This document shows positions 25,657 through 34,346 of a stretch of 64,000 bases of DNA, one piece after another. The stretch comes from Lewinellaceae bacterium. Its GTDB lineage: Bacteria; Bacteroidota; Bacteroidia; Chitinophagales; Saprospiraceae. Where the stretch lies: NCBI GenBank assembly GCA_016711435.1, contig JADJSY010000017.1:62001-126000 (forward strand), written 5' to 3'. The position numbers were made by a program, and so were the translations under genes. Every line of letters starts with the position of its first letter. The first letter of the stretch is position 1. The notes beneath the pieces were generated by a model that saw only the letters and a program-made list of their open reading frames with translations, had not been told where the DNA came from and ran no database searches.

Positions 25657-27061
25657 TTTCCTCCATGTCCCATTCGACCGTATTCCCCGTTTGTTGTTCC
25701 ACAAAACGACGCAACGGATACACTGCAAAAGAAAGCAACACGCCCAACAACAGGAAAATCGCGCCATCGGCCCAACGCATCGTACCCGGCAATTGCCCCG
25801 ATAAGTCAAGTCCGGTTAAGGTGACGATCTGGACCACCCAGACAACAATTGTTGCCAGCGCTCTCGCCTTCCAACTCCTTTGTTTTTCCAGAAAAAACAG
25901 CGCCGACACGAATCCTGCTGCCTGAATAGCAAGCCATCCGCTTGCCCAGTTCAGGGCAAACATCGTCAGAAACATGACTGCAAGCCAGATATACCTGCCT
26001 TGAGCATGGCGGTTGATCGTTTGCCGGAATAACAGCGGCAAGGCCCACAGGGGGAGCAACAAGGGTACGGCCTCTCCTACCCTTCCCAGCCAGCCGACGC
26101 CCAGACTCAGCAGTAAAACGCTGATGCACAGAAAAGGAAATACGCGCCGTTCATTGGGGATTTCGCTTTGTGCACTCCATAAAAGGGCGGCAAAAACCAG
26201 CAGCGCCAGCAACCCCATTCCCGGTATTACAAACGGCCCCTGTTCGGATTGGTACCGGCCTTCCAGCGAATGGAGTTTTTGCGCGGCTTCGGCTGAAACA
26301 ATTTCCCCGGGCTGCACAATCAGTTCGCCTTTGTGTACCATAATACCCGTACCCATCACGGCAGCCAGTTTGCGACGTTTATGTATAATGGTCAGAGAAT
26401 CACTGTATTGCACATTGATTACCAATGACTTTTCCAGTAGCGGAAGTATTATTTCCGGTTGCCGGAGCGGACTGAAAGGCAAGGTATCCGTTAAAAAATC
26501 GCGCGCGCGGTTGATCGTTCCCACCTCCTGCACCCGCACTTTTTTTTCCGTATTTCCAGACATAAGATAAATAAATCCCGGCGTATCTTTAAAAGCCTCT
26601 TCTGTAGGATCGGCAATGCCCTGGCTGTAAATCTGGTCGAGCAGTTGCTCCCCGAAGGCAGTGTAAGTTGCCTGGTTGCGCACCAAATCATCGAACTGGG
26701 TGTCGTGGCGACTGATTTTTACCTGTTCGGCAACCAATTGTTCAAAACGTTTTTTTTGCAGGCGCGACACCTCCGGATCGAGCCGAAAATAGGGTGCATG
26801 TTCCGCATTTACCCGCGCTAACTCGTTGCGCACCTGTTCTTCCGGGTACATCACTTCAAAATCAAACGGCGCATGAAGGCTTCTGTAACTCCAGGGCTGG
26901 CCTTGCTGAAACCTGTATGGAAAGGCTTCTTCCCGGGGCATCAGGATAGCAAAAATGACAGCGCACAAACCCACCAGCAACCAGTGGCTGCGTGCCGGCC
27001 AGCCTTGTTGAGGCGGCGGCAAAATGGTCGGAAACTGCCCCTGTGATAAGCCTTTGAACAT
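25643..27061 (-). CDS. 7TMR-HDED-type membrane receptor lacking the HD domain
   Basis: The 472-residue protein resembles the N-terminal part of PgpH-like 7TM-HD proteins. It has a signal anchor (about residues 28-46), an extracellular region (about 60-270), and then seven closely spaced membrane helices (about 278-455). FQQGQPWSYRSLHAPFDFEV and TGIMVHKGELIVQPGEIVS resemble the HDED domain. In full-length proteins a cytoplasmic HD phosphohydrolase of about 200 residues, which cleaves cyclic di-AMP, follows the last helix. Here the frame stops 20 residues after it and the next gene (lolA) begins within 20 bases on the other strand, so no HD segment is left. It may be an output-less receptor or a product of deletion. 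Confidence 0.75.
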   Translation of the reverse strand: MFKGLSQGQFPTILPPPQQGWPARSHWLLVGLCAVIFAILMPREEAFPYRFQQGQPWSYRSLHAPFDFEVMYPEEQVRNELARVNAEHAPYFRLDPEVSRLQKKRFEQLVAEQVKISRHDTQFDDLVRNQATYTAFGEQLLDQIYSQGIADPTEEAFKDTPGFIYLMSGNTEKKVRVQEVGTINRARDFLTDTLPFSPLRQPEIILPLLEKSLVINVQYSDSLTIIHKRRKLAAVMGTGIMVHKGELIVQPGEIVSAEAAQKLHSLEGRYQSEQGPFVIPGMGLLALLVFAALLWSAQSEIPNERRVFPFLCISVLLLSLGVGWLGRVGEAVPLLLPLWALPLLFRQTINRHAQGRYIWLAVMFLTMFALNWASGWLAIQAAGFVSALFFLEKQRSWKARALATIVVWVVQIVTLTGLDLSGQLPGTMRWADGAIFLLLGVLLSFAVYPLRRFVEQQTGNTVEWDMEEKNTD

Positions 27062-27080
27062 GAATTACCGGTTTTTGATG

Positions 27081-27246
27081 TAATAAGGTGTTTCAAAGGT
27101 TGTTTCAAAGGTTGATAAGGGTTGATGAGGTTGATATTCATCCGCTCGAAAAACGATGAGATTTTTACTTTTTTAGAGTGGATGAATATCAACCTCATCA
27201 ACCCTTATCAACCCTATCAACCTCATCAACCTCATCAACTTTTGAA
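27081..27246. repeat. Palindromic word repeat, family D (GTTGATGAGG)
   Basis: Left words GTTGATAAGGGTTGATGAGG and GGTTGATATTCATCC pair with right words GGATGAATATCAACC and TCATCAACCCTTATCAACC. The centre is about 40 bases of AT-rich sequence. CATCAACCTCATCAACC words continue on the right. The element lies between the receptor start and the cobalamin adenosyltransferase stop. Confidence 0.8.
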
Positions 27247-27255
27247 ACAATATTC

Positions 27256-27810
27256 CTACACATCCCTCGGATTCCAAATCACCTCTTCCGCTCCCAAATC
27301 ATGCCCCAACTGGCGGGCCAGCATAAAAAAGTAATCGGACAGCCTGTTGAGGTATTGTAAAACCAAAGAATCGACCGGATCGGATTGGTGCAGGGCAACC
27401 ACCAAGCGCTCCGCCCGGCGACAAACTGCCCGGCAAACGTGGCAAACCGACACCGAAGTATGGCCGCCAGGCAGAATGAAGTTTTTTAACGGCGGCAGTT
27501 GTGCATCCATCACATCCATTTCTTTTTCCAGGAGCGCAATGTCTTCCTGTTTGAGATCAGGCGTGGGGAGTTCTTTGTCCGGATCGCTTGCCAGCACAGC
27601 GCCTACGGTAAAAAGCCGGTGCTGGACCTGCACTAAAACTGATATAATATGTTGATTGTCAATACTGTCCCTCAGCCAGCCGACAAAAGAGTTGAGTTCG
27701 TCCACCGTACCGTAAGCATCCACCCGCAGGTGGCTTTTGGCAACGCGCCGACCGCCGAACAGCGCGGTTTCGCCCAGATCGCCGGTTTTGGTATAAATTC
27801 GGAAGGCCAG
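27256..27810 (-). CDS. pduO: Cob(I)alamin adenosyltransferase, PduO type, CTG start
   Basis: The enzyme transfers the adenosyl group of ATP to cob(I)alamin. Conserved elements are IYTKTGDLGETALFGGRRV at the N-terminus (ATP-binding), VDAYGTVDELNSFVGWL, and CRRAERLVVALHQS with LNRLSDYFFMLAR near the C-terminus. A GTG at 27723 would cut off the ATP-binding motif, so translation must begin further upstream. In frame, LAFRIYTKTGD starts at a CTG (27808-27810) where relatives begin MAFRIYTKTGD; no ATG, GTG or TTG is near. CTG use or an A-to-C base error are both possible. From there the protein is 184 residues, the normal family length. metH in this window needs cobalamin, a plausible functional link. 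Confidence 0.82.
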   Translation of the reverse strand: MAFRIYTKTGDLGETALFGGRRVAKSHLRVDAYGTVDELNSFVGWLRDSIDNQHIISVLVQVQHRLFTVGAVLASDPDKELPTPDLKQEDIALLEKEMDVMDAQLPPLKNFILPGGHTSVSVCHVCRAVCRRAERLVVALHQSDPVDSLVLQYLNRLSDYFFMLARQLGHDLGAEEVIWNPRDV

Positions 27811-27854
27811 TTGGGTAGGGGGTGCCGGGTGGCCGGGGTGGAAAACAAGGCACC

Positions 27855-27897
27855 AAAAAAAAAAAAAAAAAAAAAAATTTGGTTTGTTTTTTTTTTT
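27855..27897. repeat. A23 and T11 homopolymer tracts
   Basis: A run of 23 A (27855-27877) is followed by TTTGGTTTG and a run of 11 T (27887-27897). The tracts are immediately upstream of the cobalamin adenosyltransferase. Exact lengths may be uncertain. Confidence 0.8.
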
Positions 27898-27962
27898 CTG
27901 CTTAATAAATTCTCCGCTTTACAGACCCCAAACCTTCCTTTTCAGTTGACCTGATCCGTCCA

Positions 27963-28008
27963 TTGGTTATCGGTTATCAGGTGTTGAATAATCAAGCGAT
28001 TTACAAAC
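27963..28008. repeat. Family B word repeat with conserved tail
   Basis: TTGGTTATCGGTTATCAGG words are followed by TGTTGAATAATCAAGCGATTTAC, a variant of the family B tail found at 33342, 44810 and 63170. The region from 27898 to 28178 contains no gene that I can support apart from this repeat. Confidence 0.6.
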
Positions 28009-28178
28009 AAATCAAACGCGGTTGATTGTGTAGGCGTTGTGTCTGTCCGTTTTAATAAAGGATGTGCAGCCGGTATCTAAAGCAGTGCAAACTTTGAGCC
28101 GCCGGGGGTGCTGAATCTGCCTCAAATCCTTTCCATTGCATTTTTTATCCGGCGTTTTTTTGTTGTCGTTGAAATTCC

Positions 28179-28186
28179 TACTTTTG
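28179..28186 (+). promoter_or_regulatory. -7 promoter box of the yebC-like gene
   Basis: TACTTTTG fits TAnnTTTG, 38 bases before the ATG at 28224. A TTTTG sequence 16 bases upstream could be the -33 element. Confidence 0.55.
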
Positions 28187-28223
28187 CGCCGCATTTTGAT
28201 CACCACAAATCAATCAACGACAC

Positions 28224-28940
28224 ATGGGACGCGCGTTTGAATTCCGCAAAGAAAGAAAAATGAAACGTTGGGCCGGTATGGCCAAAACCTTCACCCGTAT
28301 CGGCAGGGAAATTGCCTTAGCCGTAAAAGCCAGCGGGCCAAGTCCCGAAAACAACTCGCGCCTGCGGATGGCCATGCAGAATGCCAGGGCGGCAAATATG
28401 CCGAAATCCAACGTCGAAAGTGCGATTAAAAATGCAGCCGGCAAGGAAGCCGAAAACTTCCAGGAGGTTATTTACGAAGGTAAAGGCCCGCATGGCATCG
28501 CCATCATGGTGGAAACGGCTACCAACAACCCTACCCGCACCGTCGCCAACATTCGGATGCACTTCGACCGCTGCGGTGGCGTACTGGGTACTTCCGGCAG
28601 CGTCAATTTCCTGTTCGACCGCAAAGGTATTTTTAAGGTGAAAGCCGAAGGCCGCGACTGGGATGAACTGGAACTCGAACTGATCGACGCCGGTCTGGAA
28701 GAAATCAAACGCGAAGACGAGGATGTGGTGCTGTACAGCAGTTTCACCGACTTCGGCTCCATGCAAAACGCCCTGGAAGAACGCAATATCGAGTTGCTCA
28801 GCGCCGGCCTGGAATGGATTCCCACCAGCCTGAAAAAATTAGGCGATGCGGAAGTGGAACAGGTCATCAAACTCATCGACCGGCTGGAAGAAGACGACGA
28901 TGTGCTGAATGTGTACCATACGATGGATATGTCGGAGTAA
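28224..28940 (+). CDS. YebC/PmpR-family DNA-binding regulator
   Basis: The 238-residue protein matches the YebC/TACO1 family. The N-terminal MGRAFEFRKERKMKRW segment and ARAANMPKSNVESAIKNAAG are characteristic, followed by EGKGPHGIAIMVETATNNPT and GSVNFLFDRKGIF in the middle domain. Members act as transcription regulators or as factors that help ribosomes on difficult proline codons. Which role applies here cannot be read from the sequence. A family B repeat follows the stop. Confidence 0.9.
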   Translation: MGRAFEFRKERKMKRWAGMAKTFTRIGREIALAVKASGPSPENNSRLRMAMQNARAANMPKSNVESAIKNAAGKEAENFQEVIYEGKGPHGIAIMVETATNNPTRTVANIRMHFDRCGGVLGTSGSVNFLFDRKGIFKVKAEGRDWDELELELIDAGLEEIKREDEDVVLYSSFTDFGSMQNALEERNIELLSAGLEWIPTSLKKLGDAEVEQVIKLIDRLEEDDDVLNVYHTMDMSE

Positions 28941-28943
28941 GTA

Positions 28944-29000
28944 GTTATCCGTTATTAGTTATTGGTTATCAGTATTGATAACCAATAACTAATAACTACT
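28944..29000. repeat. Family B word repeat, palindromic, after the yebC-like gene
   Basis: TAGTTATCCGTTATTAGTTA and TTGGTTATCAG pair with CTGATAACCAATAACTAA around TATTGA. The copy runs straight from the stop of the yebC-like gene to just before the next start, and so may terminate the first transcript. Confidence 0.8.
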
Positions 29001-29005
29001 TATGT

Positions 29006-30529
29006 ATGACAAACAGGAGCCAAATTTTTCTCGTTTTTCTTCTCTTTAAAACTATACTTCTTTCCGCCCAAAATTTCAACCGCCCCGTCCCCGTCGAAGT
29101 CGCGCCATATGAATTTATACGGCACGACACCAACGACTACGGGTATTATATGACTTCACCGTTTCGGCTCGGCACAGGCGGCCCGCTCACCAAATCTGCC
29201 ATGATTTTGGATGCAGACGGGTATTTGTTCTGGTATATGCCGGAAAATACCCAAATCCTGCTGGATTTTAAATACCACCCCGCACAACAGCAATTTTCCT
29301 TTATCAATTACAAAAGCCCAGAGGATATCCGGTTCACCCTGATGAACACGGATTTTCAGGTGGTCGACTCGTTTACAACCGTCAATGGAATCAGGCCCGA
29401 TCTGCATGAACTGACCATCACCGCCGACCAGACTTACCTGCTTTCCGGTGTGTACGACACGATCATGGATTTGAGCGCTTACCAATTCAACGGAAATCCG
29501 GGCAGTAGTCAGACCAGCGTCATTGGTTTTGCCGTGCAAGAGTTCGACGAAGCGCATCAGTTGCTTTTTCAGTGGAAAAGTACCGACCACGTTCACCCAA
29601 CCACTGCTTACGATTTTTTCGGGTACGCGCCGACTCATTTCGATTACGCGCACGGCAATGCTATTTGGGAGGACGATGACGGCGGTCTGCTGCTGTCCTT
29701 CAGAACCACCAATGCCATTTACAAAATCAACCGGACAAGCGGCGAAGTGGAATGGGAACTGGGTGGCAAAAACAGTTCATTTACATTTCCCAATGACCCC
29801 GGATTCAGTGCACAACACGACATCAGGCGTCTTCCCAACGGAAATATCAGTCTTTTCGACAACGCAAACATGGCTGCGTCGCCCCAGATTTCAAGGGCTG
29901 TGGAATACAGTCTGGATACGATCGACTGGACGGCTACCAAAGTGTGGGAATACAAACACGATCCCGCCTTTTTCAGTTTTGCCATGGGTAACCACCAAAC
30001 CACCGACAACCGCGAACACTTAGTGAATTACGGCATGAGTTTCCGCCCCAATCCAACTTTTGTATTGGCGGACGACAACGAAAATGTGCTGAGCGAACTG
30101 TTTTTCCCGGATAGTTTTGTGGTGTACCGCTCGTTTATTTTTGATCTGCCCTTGCAGCATGTTCAACGGCCCACCATTACCTGCAACCAAAATATCGGTA
30201 ACGTCACTTTGTCGGCGCCAGCCGGTTTTGAGCGGTATACATGGTCGACCGGCGAAACCGGCGTAAGCATTACAGTCGACGAACCTGGCACATACATGGT
30301 ATGGGTCAATCACGGCGCAGGCATGCTGGGTTCCGAGCCGTTTATACTCAACGATTTAAACAACGCCTGCCAGGCGAGTAGTACCGCTTCACCGGAATCG
30401 CCTGAAAATCAAGCAATTATCGGGTATTATGACCTACTGGGGCGGCAGGTTTCCTGGCCGGTTCGGGGAAATTTATATGTGGTGCGGTATGCGAACGGTG
30501 CGGGGCGACTTCAGTTTTGGAATAGATAA
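29006..30529 (+). CDS. Secreted arylsulfotransferase-like protein with type IX sorting tail
   Basis: The 507-residue protein has a signal peptide (about residues 1-22, ending LLSAQ). A beta-propeller-like arylsulfotransferase (ASST) region follows (about 60-390). Diagnostic elements are FDYAHGNAIWEDDDGGLLLS, NAIYKINRTSGEVEWELGG and SAQHDIRRLPNGNISLFD. The last 75 residues resemble a type IX sorting domain (YYDLLGRQVSWPVRGNLYVV). In the family, sulfuryl transfer uses a His in the propeller; I cannot pin the residue here. It is probably exported to the surface or medium, and the substrate is unknown. The amine cluster follows 87 bases later, but a functional link is not evident. Confidence 0.72.
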   Translation: MTNRSQIFLVFLLFKTILLSAQNFNRPVPVEVAPYEFIRHDTNDYGYYMTSPFRLGTGGPLTKSAMILDADGYLFWYMPENTQILLDFKYHPAQQQFSFINYKSPEDIRFTLMNTDFQVVDSFTTVNGIRPDLHELTITADQTYLLSGVYDTIMDLSAYQFNGNPGSSQTSVIGFAVQEFDEAHQLLFQWKSTDHVHPTTAYDFFGYAPTHFDYAHGNAIWEDDDGGLLLSFRTTNAIYKINRTSGEVEWELGGKNSSFTFPNDPGFSAQHDIRRLPNGNISLFDNANMAASPQISRAVEYSLDTIDWTATKVWEYKHDPAFFSFAMGNHQTTDNREHLVNYGMSFRPNPTFVLADDNENVLSELFFPDSFVVYRSFIFDLPLQHVQRPTITCNQNIGNVTLSAPAGFERYTWSTGETGVSITVDEPGTYMVWVNHGAGMLGSEPFILNDLNNACQASSTASPESPENQAIIGYYDLLGRQVSWPVRGNLYVVRYANGAGRLQFWNR

Positions 30530-30616
30530 GTGGGATTTTTTTCTTCGTAGAGTGATCTTTCCCTACTTTTAGCCATTCCAAACCATAAACACATTGCCTT
30601 CATTGCCGTTTCGCCT

Positions 30617-31930
30617 ATGTCCACATCTAGCGCCCAGCTCCAACTAGACCGCACACTCGGCCCATTCCTGCTTTGGGGGCTTGGTGTGGGTTATGTCATT
30701 TCAGGCATGTATTTTGGATGGAACCTCGGCCTCGCGCAGGGCGGAACGCTGGGTCTGGCTGTGGCTACCGGGGCGATTATCGTATTGTACTTATGTTTTA
30801 CCTTTAGTTATACCGAATTAGCCTGTGCGATCCCCAAAGCGGGCGGCGCTTTCGATTATGCCGTGCGCGCTTTGGGCAAAGACTGGGGTTTTCTCGGTGG
30901 CATGGCGCAGAACATCGAGTTTATTTTTGCACCTCCGGCCATTGCTTTTGCAATCGGCGCTTATGTCAATATCTTTTTTCCGATGGTGCCGCCTGCGGCT
31001 ACTGCGGTGGTGGCCTACCTGATTTTTACGGGTTTGAATATTTCCGGGGTGAAATTGGCTGCGTCCTTTGAGTTGGTTGTTACAATCGTAGCCGTGGCAG
31101 GTTTGCTGGCATTTGCGGGGGCCACCTTGCCGGCATTCGAGTGGCAAAACCTCGAACGCAATGCCCTGCCCAACGGCTGGGCGGGCGTGTTTGCCGCTTT
31201 ACCATTCGCCATCTGGTTTTTTCTGGGCATCGAAGGTGTAGCCAATGTAGCGGAAGAAACCATCAACCCGCGCCGTAACGTGTTGATCGGGTTCGGCTCG
31301 GCGATTCTAACGCTGGTGCTGCTGTGTGTATTGACATTCGCAGCGGCAGTCGGCGTGGATGGCTGGGAACGCATCGTGTACCCGGAGACGGGCGCCGCTG
31401 CTTCCGACTCACCGCTGCCTTTGGCACTGGCGCATGTCGTTGGAACCGTACATCCCTTGTACCGGATCGTTACTTTTATCGGTTTATTCGGTCTGATCGC
31501 ATCTTTTCACGGAATCATACTGGCGGCGGGCCGCGCCACGTTCGAGTTCGGTCGCGTGGGTTTTGCACCCGCCGTACTGGGCCGGGTGCATCCGCGTTTT
31601 AAAACACCCGCCAACGCGCTTTTGGTGAATGGAATCATCGGGATCGTGGCAGTTTTAACCGGAAAAACCGCCGAAATCATTACCATTGCCTGTTTTGGAG
31701 CATTGACCTTGTACATTGTTTCGATGGCGGCTTTGCTGGTTTTGCGCAAAAAGGAACCTTTGCTCGAACGGCCTTTCCGGGCGCCGCTGTATCCCTGGTC
31801 GACCTGGACCGCACTGATCATTGCTTCCGTGGCGTTAATAGCCATGACATGTTACAACCTGATCCTGGCCTTGTTCTATTTTGGACTACTGCTGCTGGCA
31901 TACACCTGGTTTAAATTTCAAAAGACATGA
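30617..31930 (+). CDS. APC-family amine permease (ethanolamine permease-like)
   Basis: The 437-residue protein has about 12 membrane helices and belongs to the amino acid-polyamine-organocation superfamily. LGVGYVISGMYFGWNLGLAQ at the start and PFAIWFFLGIEGVANVAEET in the middle are close to ethanolamine permeases; ACAIPKAGGAFDYAVRALG is the family's helix-3 region. It probably imports an amine such as ethanolamine by proton symport. Its last four bases overlap the first four of the ligase gene (ATGA at 31927), so the two are translationally coupled. This coupling ties uptake directly to gamma-glutamylation of the substrate. A different small amine cannot be excluded. Confidence 0.8.
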   Translation: MSTSSAQLQLDRTLGPFLLWGLGVGYVISGMYFGWNLGLAQGGTLGLAVATGAIIVLYLCFTFSYTELACAIPKAGGAFDYAVRALGKDWGFLGGMAQNIEFIFAPPAIAFAIGAYVNIFFPMVPPAATAVVAYLIFTGLNISGVKLAASFELVVTIVAVAGLLAFAGATLPAFEWQNLERNALPNGWAGVFAALPFAIWFFLGIEGVANVAEETINPRRNVLIGFGSAILTLVLLCVLTFAAAVGVDGWERIVYPETGAAASDSPLPLALAHVVGTVHPLYRIVTFIGLFGLIASFHGIILAAGRATFEFGRVGFAPAVLGRVHPRFKTPANALLVNGIIGIVAVLTGKTAEIITIACFGALTLYIVSMAALLVLRKKEPLLERPFRAPLYPWSTWTALIIASVALIAMTCYNLILALFYFGLLLLAYTWFKFQKT

Positions 31931-33303
31931 AAATACACGGTTTGCTTAGTCTGGAAGATTTACGGCAAAAAACAGAAGCCGGCGAGATAGAAACGGTGAT
32001 CGTCGCTTTTACCGACCATTACGGGCGTTTGATGGGCAAACGTTATGATGCGGAATTTTTCCTGGAAAGCGCCGCTGCCGATGGCGCACACGGCTGCGAT
32101 TACCTGCTGACGACCGACATGGAACTGGAGCCGGTGCACGGATACAAATTTGCCAACTGGGAACTGGGCTACGGCGATTTTCACCTGGCGCCCGATCTCG
32201 CTACCTTGCGCGTGGCCGATTGGCTGGATCGCACTGCTTTGGTGCTTTGTGATGTCAGCAGTGACAAAACCCACCAACTGATCCCGGAAGCGCCGCGTTC
32301 CTTGTTGCGGCGTCAATTAGAACAGGCCGCAGAACTGGGTTATGGCTGTTTTGCTGCCTCCGAATTGGAGTATTACCTGTTTGAAAACACCTTTCGCCAG
32401 GCATTCGATCAACATTACCAGGATTTAAAGCCCGTCGGCTGGTACCTGGAGGACTACCATATTCAGCAGGGTACCCGAACTGAAGTATTTACGGCTGCAG
32501 CGCGGCGGCACCTGAAATATTCCGCCGTGCCGGTGGAAAATTCCAAAGGTGAATGGGGACTTGGCCAGCACGAGCTCAATATCCGTTATGCCGAAGCGCT
32601 GGATATGGCCGACCGGCATATTGTGTTTAAACAGTGTTTGAAGGAATTGGCCGATGCCATTGGGCTTTCCATCACGTTTATGGCTAAATTCGACGCAGAT
32701 CGCGCGGGATCGAGTTGCCACCTGCACCTCAGCCTGTGGCGCGACGGCCAAAATGCCTTTGCAGGTAACCAGCGCATCGGCCCTATTGAAGGCTCGGATG
32801 TGTTTCGCTGGTTTCTCGGCGGCTGGATCGCGCACGTGCCCGATGTCATGCCTTTTTATGCGCCCACGGTCAACGCCTACAAACGGTATGTCGACAATTC
32901 CTGGGCGCCTACCCGCCTGGCCTGGAGCTACGACAATCGCACCGCCGGTTTCCGGGTGGTAGGGAAAGGCCAAAGCCTGCGCATCGAATGCCGGATTCCC
33001 GGGGCCGATTGTAATCCGTATCTGGCGTTTGCGGCATCTCTGGCTTCCGGCCTGGATGGTATTCGCCGGAAAACAGAACCGCCGCCTATTTTTGAAGGCG
33101 ATATTTATTCGGCTCAACACCTGCCGAGGGTGCCTTACAGCCTCCGCGAAGCGACAGAACTTTTTGCCAACAGTACATTCGCCAAAGAGGCTTTCGGGCC
33201 TGCGGTGGTAGAACATTATACACATTTCTACCGCAACGAACAGCAATCCTTCGACCGGGTGGTGACGGATTGGGAACGGAAGCGGTACTTTGAGCGGATA
33301 TGA
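31927..33303 (+). CDS. Glutamine synthetase-like gamma-glutamyl-amine ligase
   Basis: The 458-residue protein keeps the type I glutamine synthetase layout. A beta-grasp N-domain comes first, then the metal Glu residues in ASELEYYLF and GEWGLGQHELNIRY. FDADRAGSSCHLHLS is the His-containing ammonia/metal loop, NAYKRYVDNSWAP and AWSYDNRTAGFRV bind ATP and glutamate, and RIECRIPGADCNPYLA holds the ExR. The family includes PuuA and ethanolamide ligases that join glutamate to an amine. The close permease and the downstream oxidation genes favour an amine ligase over true ammonia assimilation. The amine is inferred to be ethanolamine from the permease and the SDR; polyamines are an alternative. Confidence 0.82.
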   Translation: MKIHGLLSLEDLRQKTEAGEIETVIVAFTDHYGRLMGKRYDAEFFLESAAADGAHGCDYLLTTDMELEPVHGYKFANWELGYGDFHLAPDLATLRVADWLDRTALVLCDVSSDKTHQLIPEAPRSLLRRQLEQAAELGYGCFAASELEYYLFENTFRQAFDQHYQDLKPVGWYLEDYHIQQGTRTEVFTAAARRHLKYSAVPVENSKGEWGLGQHELNIRYAEALDMADRHIVFKQCLKELADAIGLSITFMAKFDADRAGSSCHLHLSLWRDGQNAFAGNQRIGPIEGSDVFRWFLGGWIAHVPDVMPFYAPTVNAYKRYVDNSWAPTRLAWSYDNRTAGFRVVGKGQSLRIECRIPGADCNPYLAFAASLASGLDGIRRKTEPPPIFEGDIYSAQHLPRVPYSLREATELFANSTFAKEAFGPAVVEHYTHFYRNEQQSFDRVVTDWERKRYFERI

Positions 33304-33375
33304 AAAACAGTTATCCGTTATTAGTTATTGGTTATCCGTGTTGATAATCAAGCATTTGCGAAAAATTTAATCTAA
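33304..33375. repeat. Family B word repeat with full conserved tail
   Basis: AGTTATCCGTTATTAGTTA and TGGTTATCC words lead into GTTGATAATCAAGCATTTGC and then AAATTTAATCTAAAC. The same words and tail occur at 44772-44866. The copy follows the ligase stop and ends near the SDR start. Confidence 0.85.
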
Positions 33376-33396
33376 ACAAATTTCGTACACTTACTT

Positions 33397-34170
33397 ATGC
33401 GTTTACTCAATAAAGTATCCCTTATAACAGGCGGCAGCAGCGGCATAGGCCGCGAAACAGCGCTGCGATTTGCACAGGAAGGCGCCCGCGTGGTCGTAGT
33501 CGATGTCAATGATGCAGCCGGGCAGGAAACGGTTTCGCTTGTACAACAGGCAGGCGGAGAAGCCGTCTATTTCCATGCTGACGTGTCCAAACCGGCTGAT
33601 TGCGAAAAAATGATCGCTTTTGCCGAGTCGACCTACGGCCAGTTGAACATTCTGTTCAACAACGCAGGCATTATGCACGGCGACGATGATGACGCCATTG
33701 CCACCACCGAGGAAGTATGGGATCTCACGATGGCTATCAATGTAAAAGGCGTTTTTTTCGGTTGCAAATACGGCATTCCGGCTTTGCGCCGGGCAGGCGG
33801 CGGTTCCATCATAAATACGGCTTCCTTTGTAGCCTTGCTGGGCGCCGCAACGCCGCAACTCGCTTACACGGCCAGCAAAGGTGCGGTGCTGGCCATGACG
33901 CGGGAGTTGGCAGTTATCCATGCCAGGGAAAACATCCGGGTCAATGCCCTGTGCCCCGGCCCATTGCGCACCGAATTGCTGATGAAATTCCTGAATACCG
34001 AAGCCAAAAAACAGCGCCGCCTCGTGCATGTGCCCATGGGCCGTTTCGGAGAAGCCCGAGAAATGGCAGATGCCGCCCTGTATCTGGCTTCCGACGAAAG
34101 TTCTTTCGTCACCGGAACGGAGTTTATGGTAGACGGCGGGATTACGGCGGCGTACGTGACGCCGGAATAG
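33397..34170 (+). CDS. Short-chain dehydrogenase/reductase
   Basis: The 257-residue protein is a classical SDR with a Rossmann fold: ITGGSSGIGRETA (residues 10-22) binds NAD(P), NNAGIMHGDD follows strand 4, and Ser143, Tyr157 and Lys161 (YTASK) form the active site. Asp36 after strand 2 suggests NAD preference. In this cluster it is placed to oxidise the alcohol of gamma-glutamyl-ethanolamide to the aldehyde. That is inference: SDR substrate range is wide. The stop TAG (34168-34170) is the first word of a family B repeat. Confidence 0.86.
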   Translation: MRLLNKVSLITGGSSGIGRETALRFAQEGARVVVVDVNDAAGQETVSLVQQAGGEAVYFHADVSKPADCEKMIAFAESTYGQLNILFNNAGIMHGDDDDAIATTEEVWDLTMAINVKGVFFGCKYGIPALRRAGGGSIINTASFVALLGAATPQLAYTASKGAVLAMTRELAVIHARENIRVNALCPGPLRTELLMKFLNTEAKKQRRLVHVPMGRFGEAREMADAALYLASDESSFVTGTEFMVDGGITAAYVTPE

Positions 34171-34345
34171 TTATCGGTTATTAGTTATCGGTTATCAGGC
34201 TGGTAACTTTTAGCCGGAATAGTTATCGGTTATCAGTTATCAGGCTGCTAACTTTTGGCTAAACAAACAACTCCAGCCATAGGTTACCAGCCTGATAACC
34301 GATAACTAATAACCGATAACCGATAACCAACAATTGATAATAAAA
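34168..34345. repeat. Family B word repeat containing the SDR stop codon
   Basis: TAGTTATCGGTTATTAGTTA starts at the SDR stop itself. CAGGCTGGTAACTTTTAGCC and GCTAACTTTTGGCT form the centre, and GGTTACCAGCCTGATAACCG plus ATAACTAATAACCG words complete a long inverted repeat. The centre carries the AGCCAAAAG-like core also seen in family C. Confidence 0.85.
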
Positions 34346-34346
34346 T

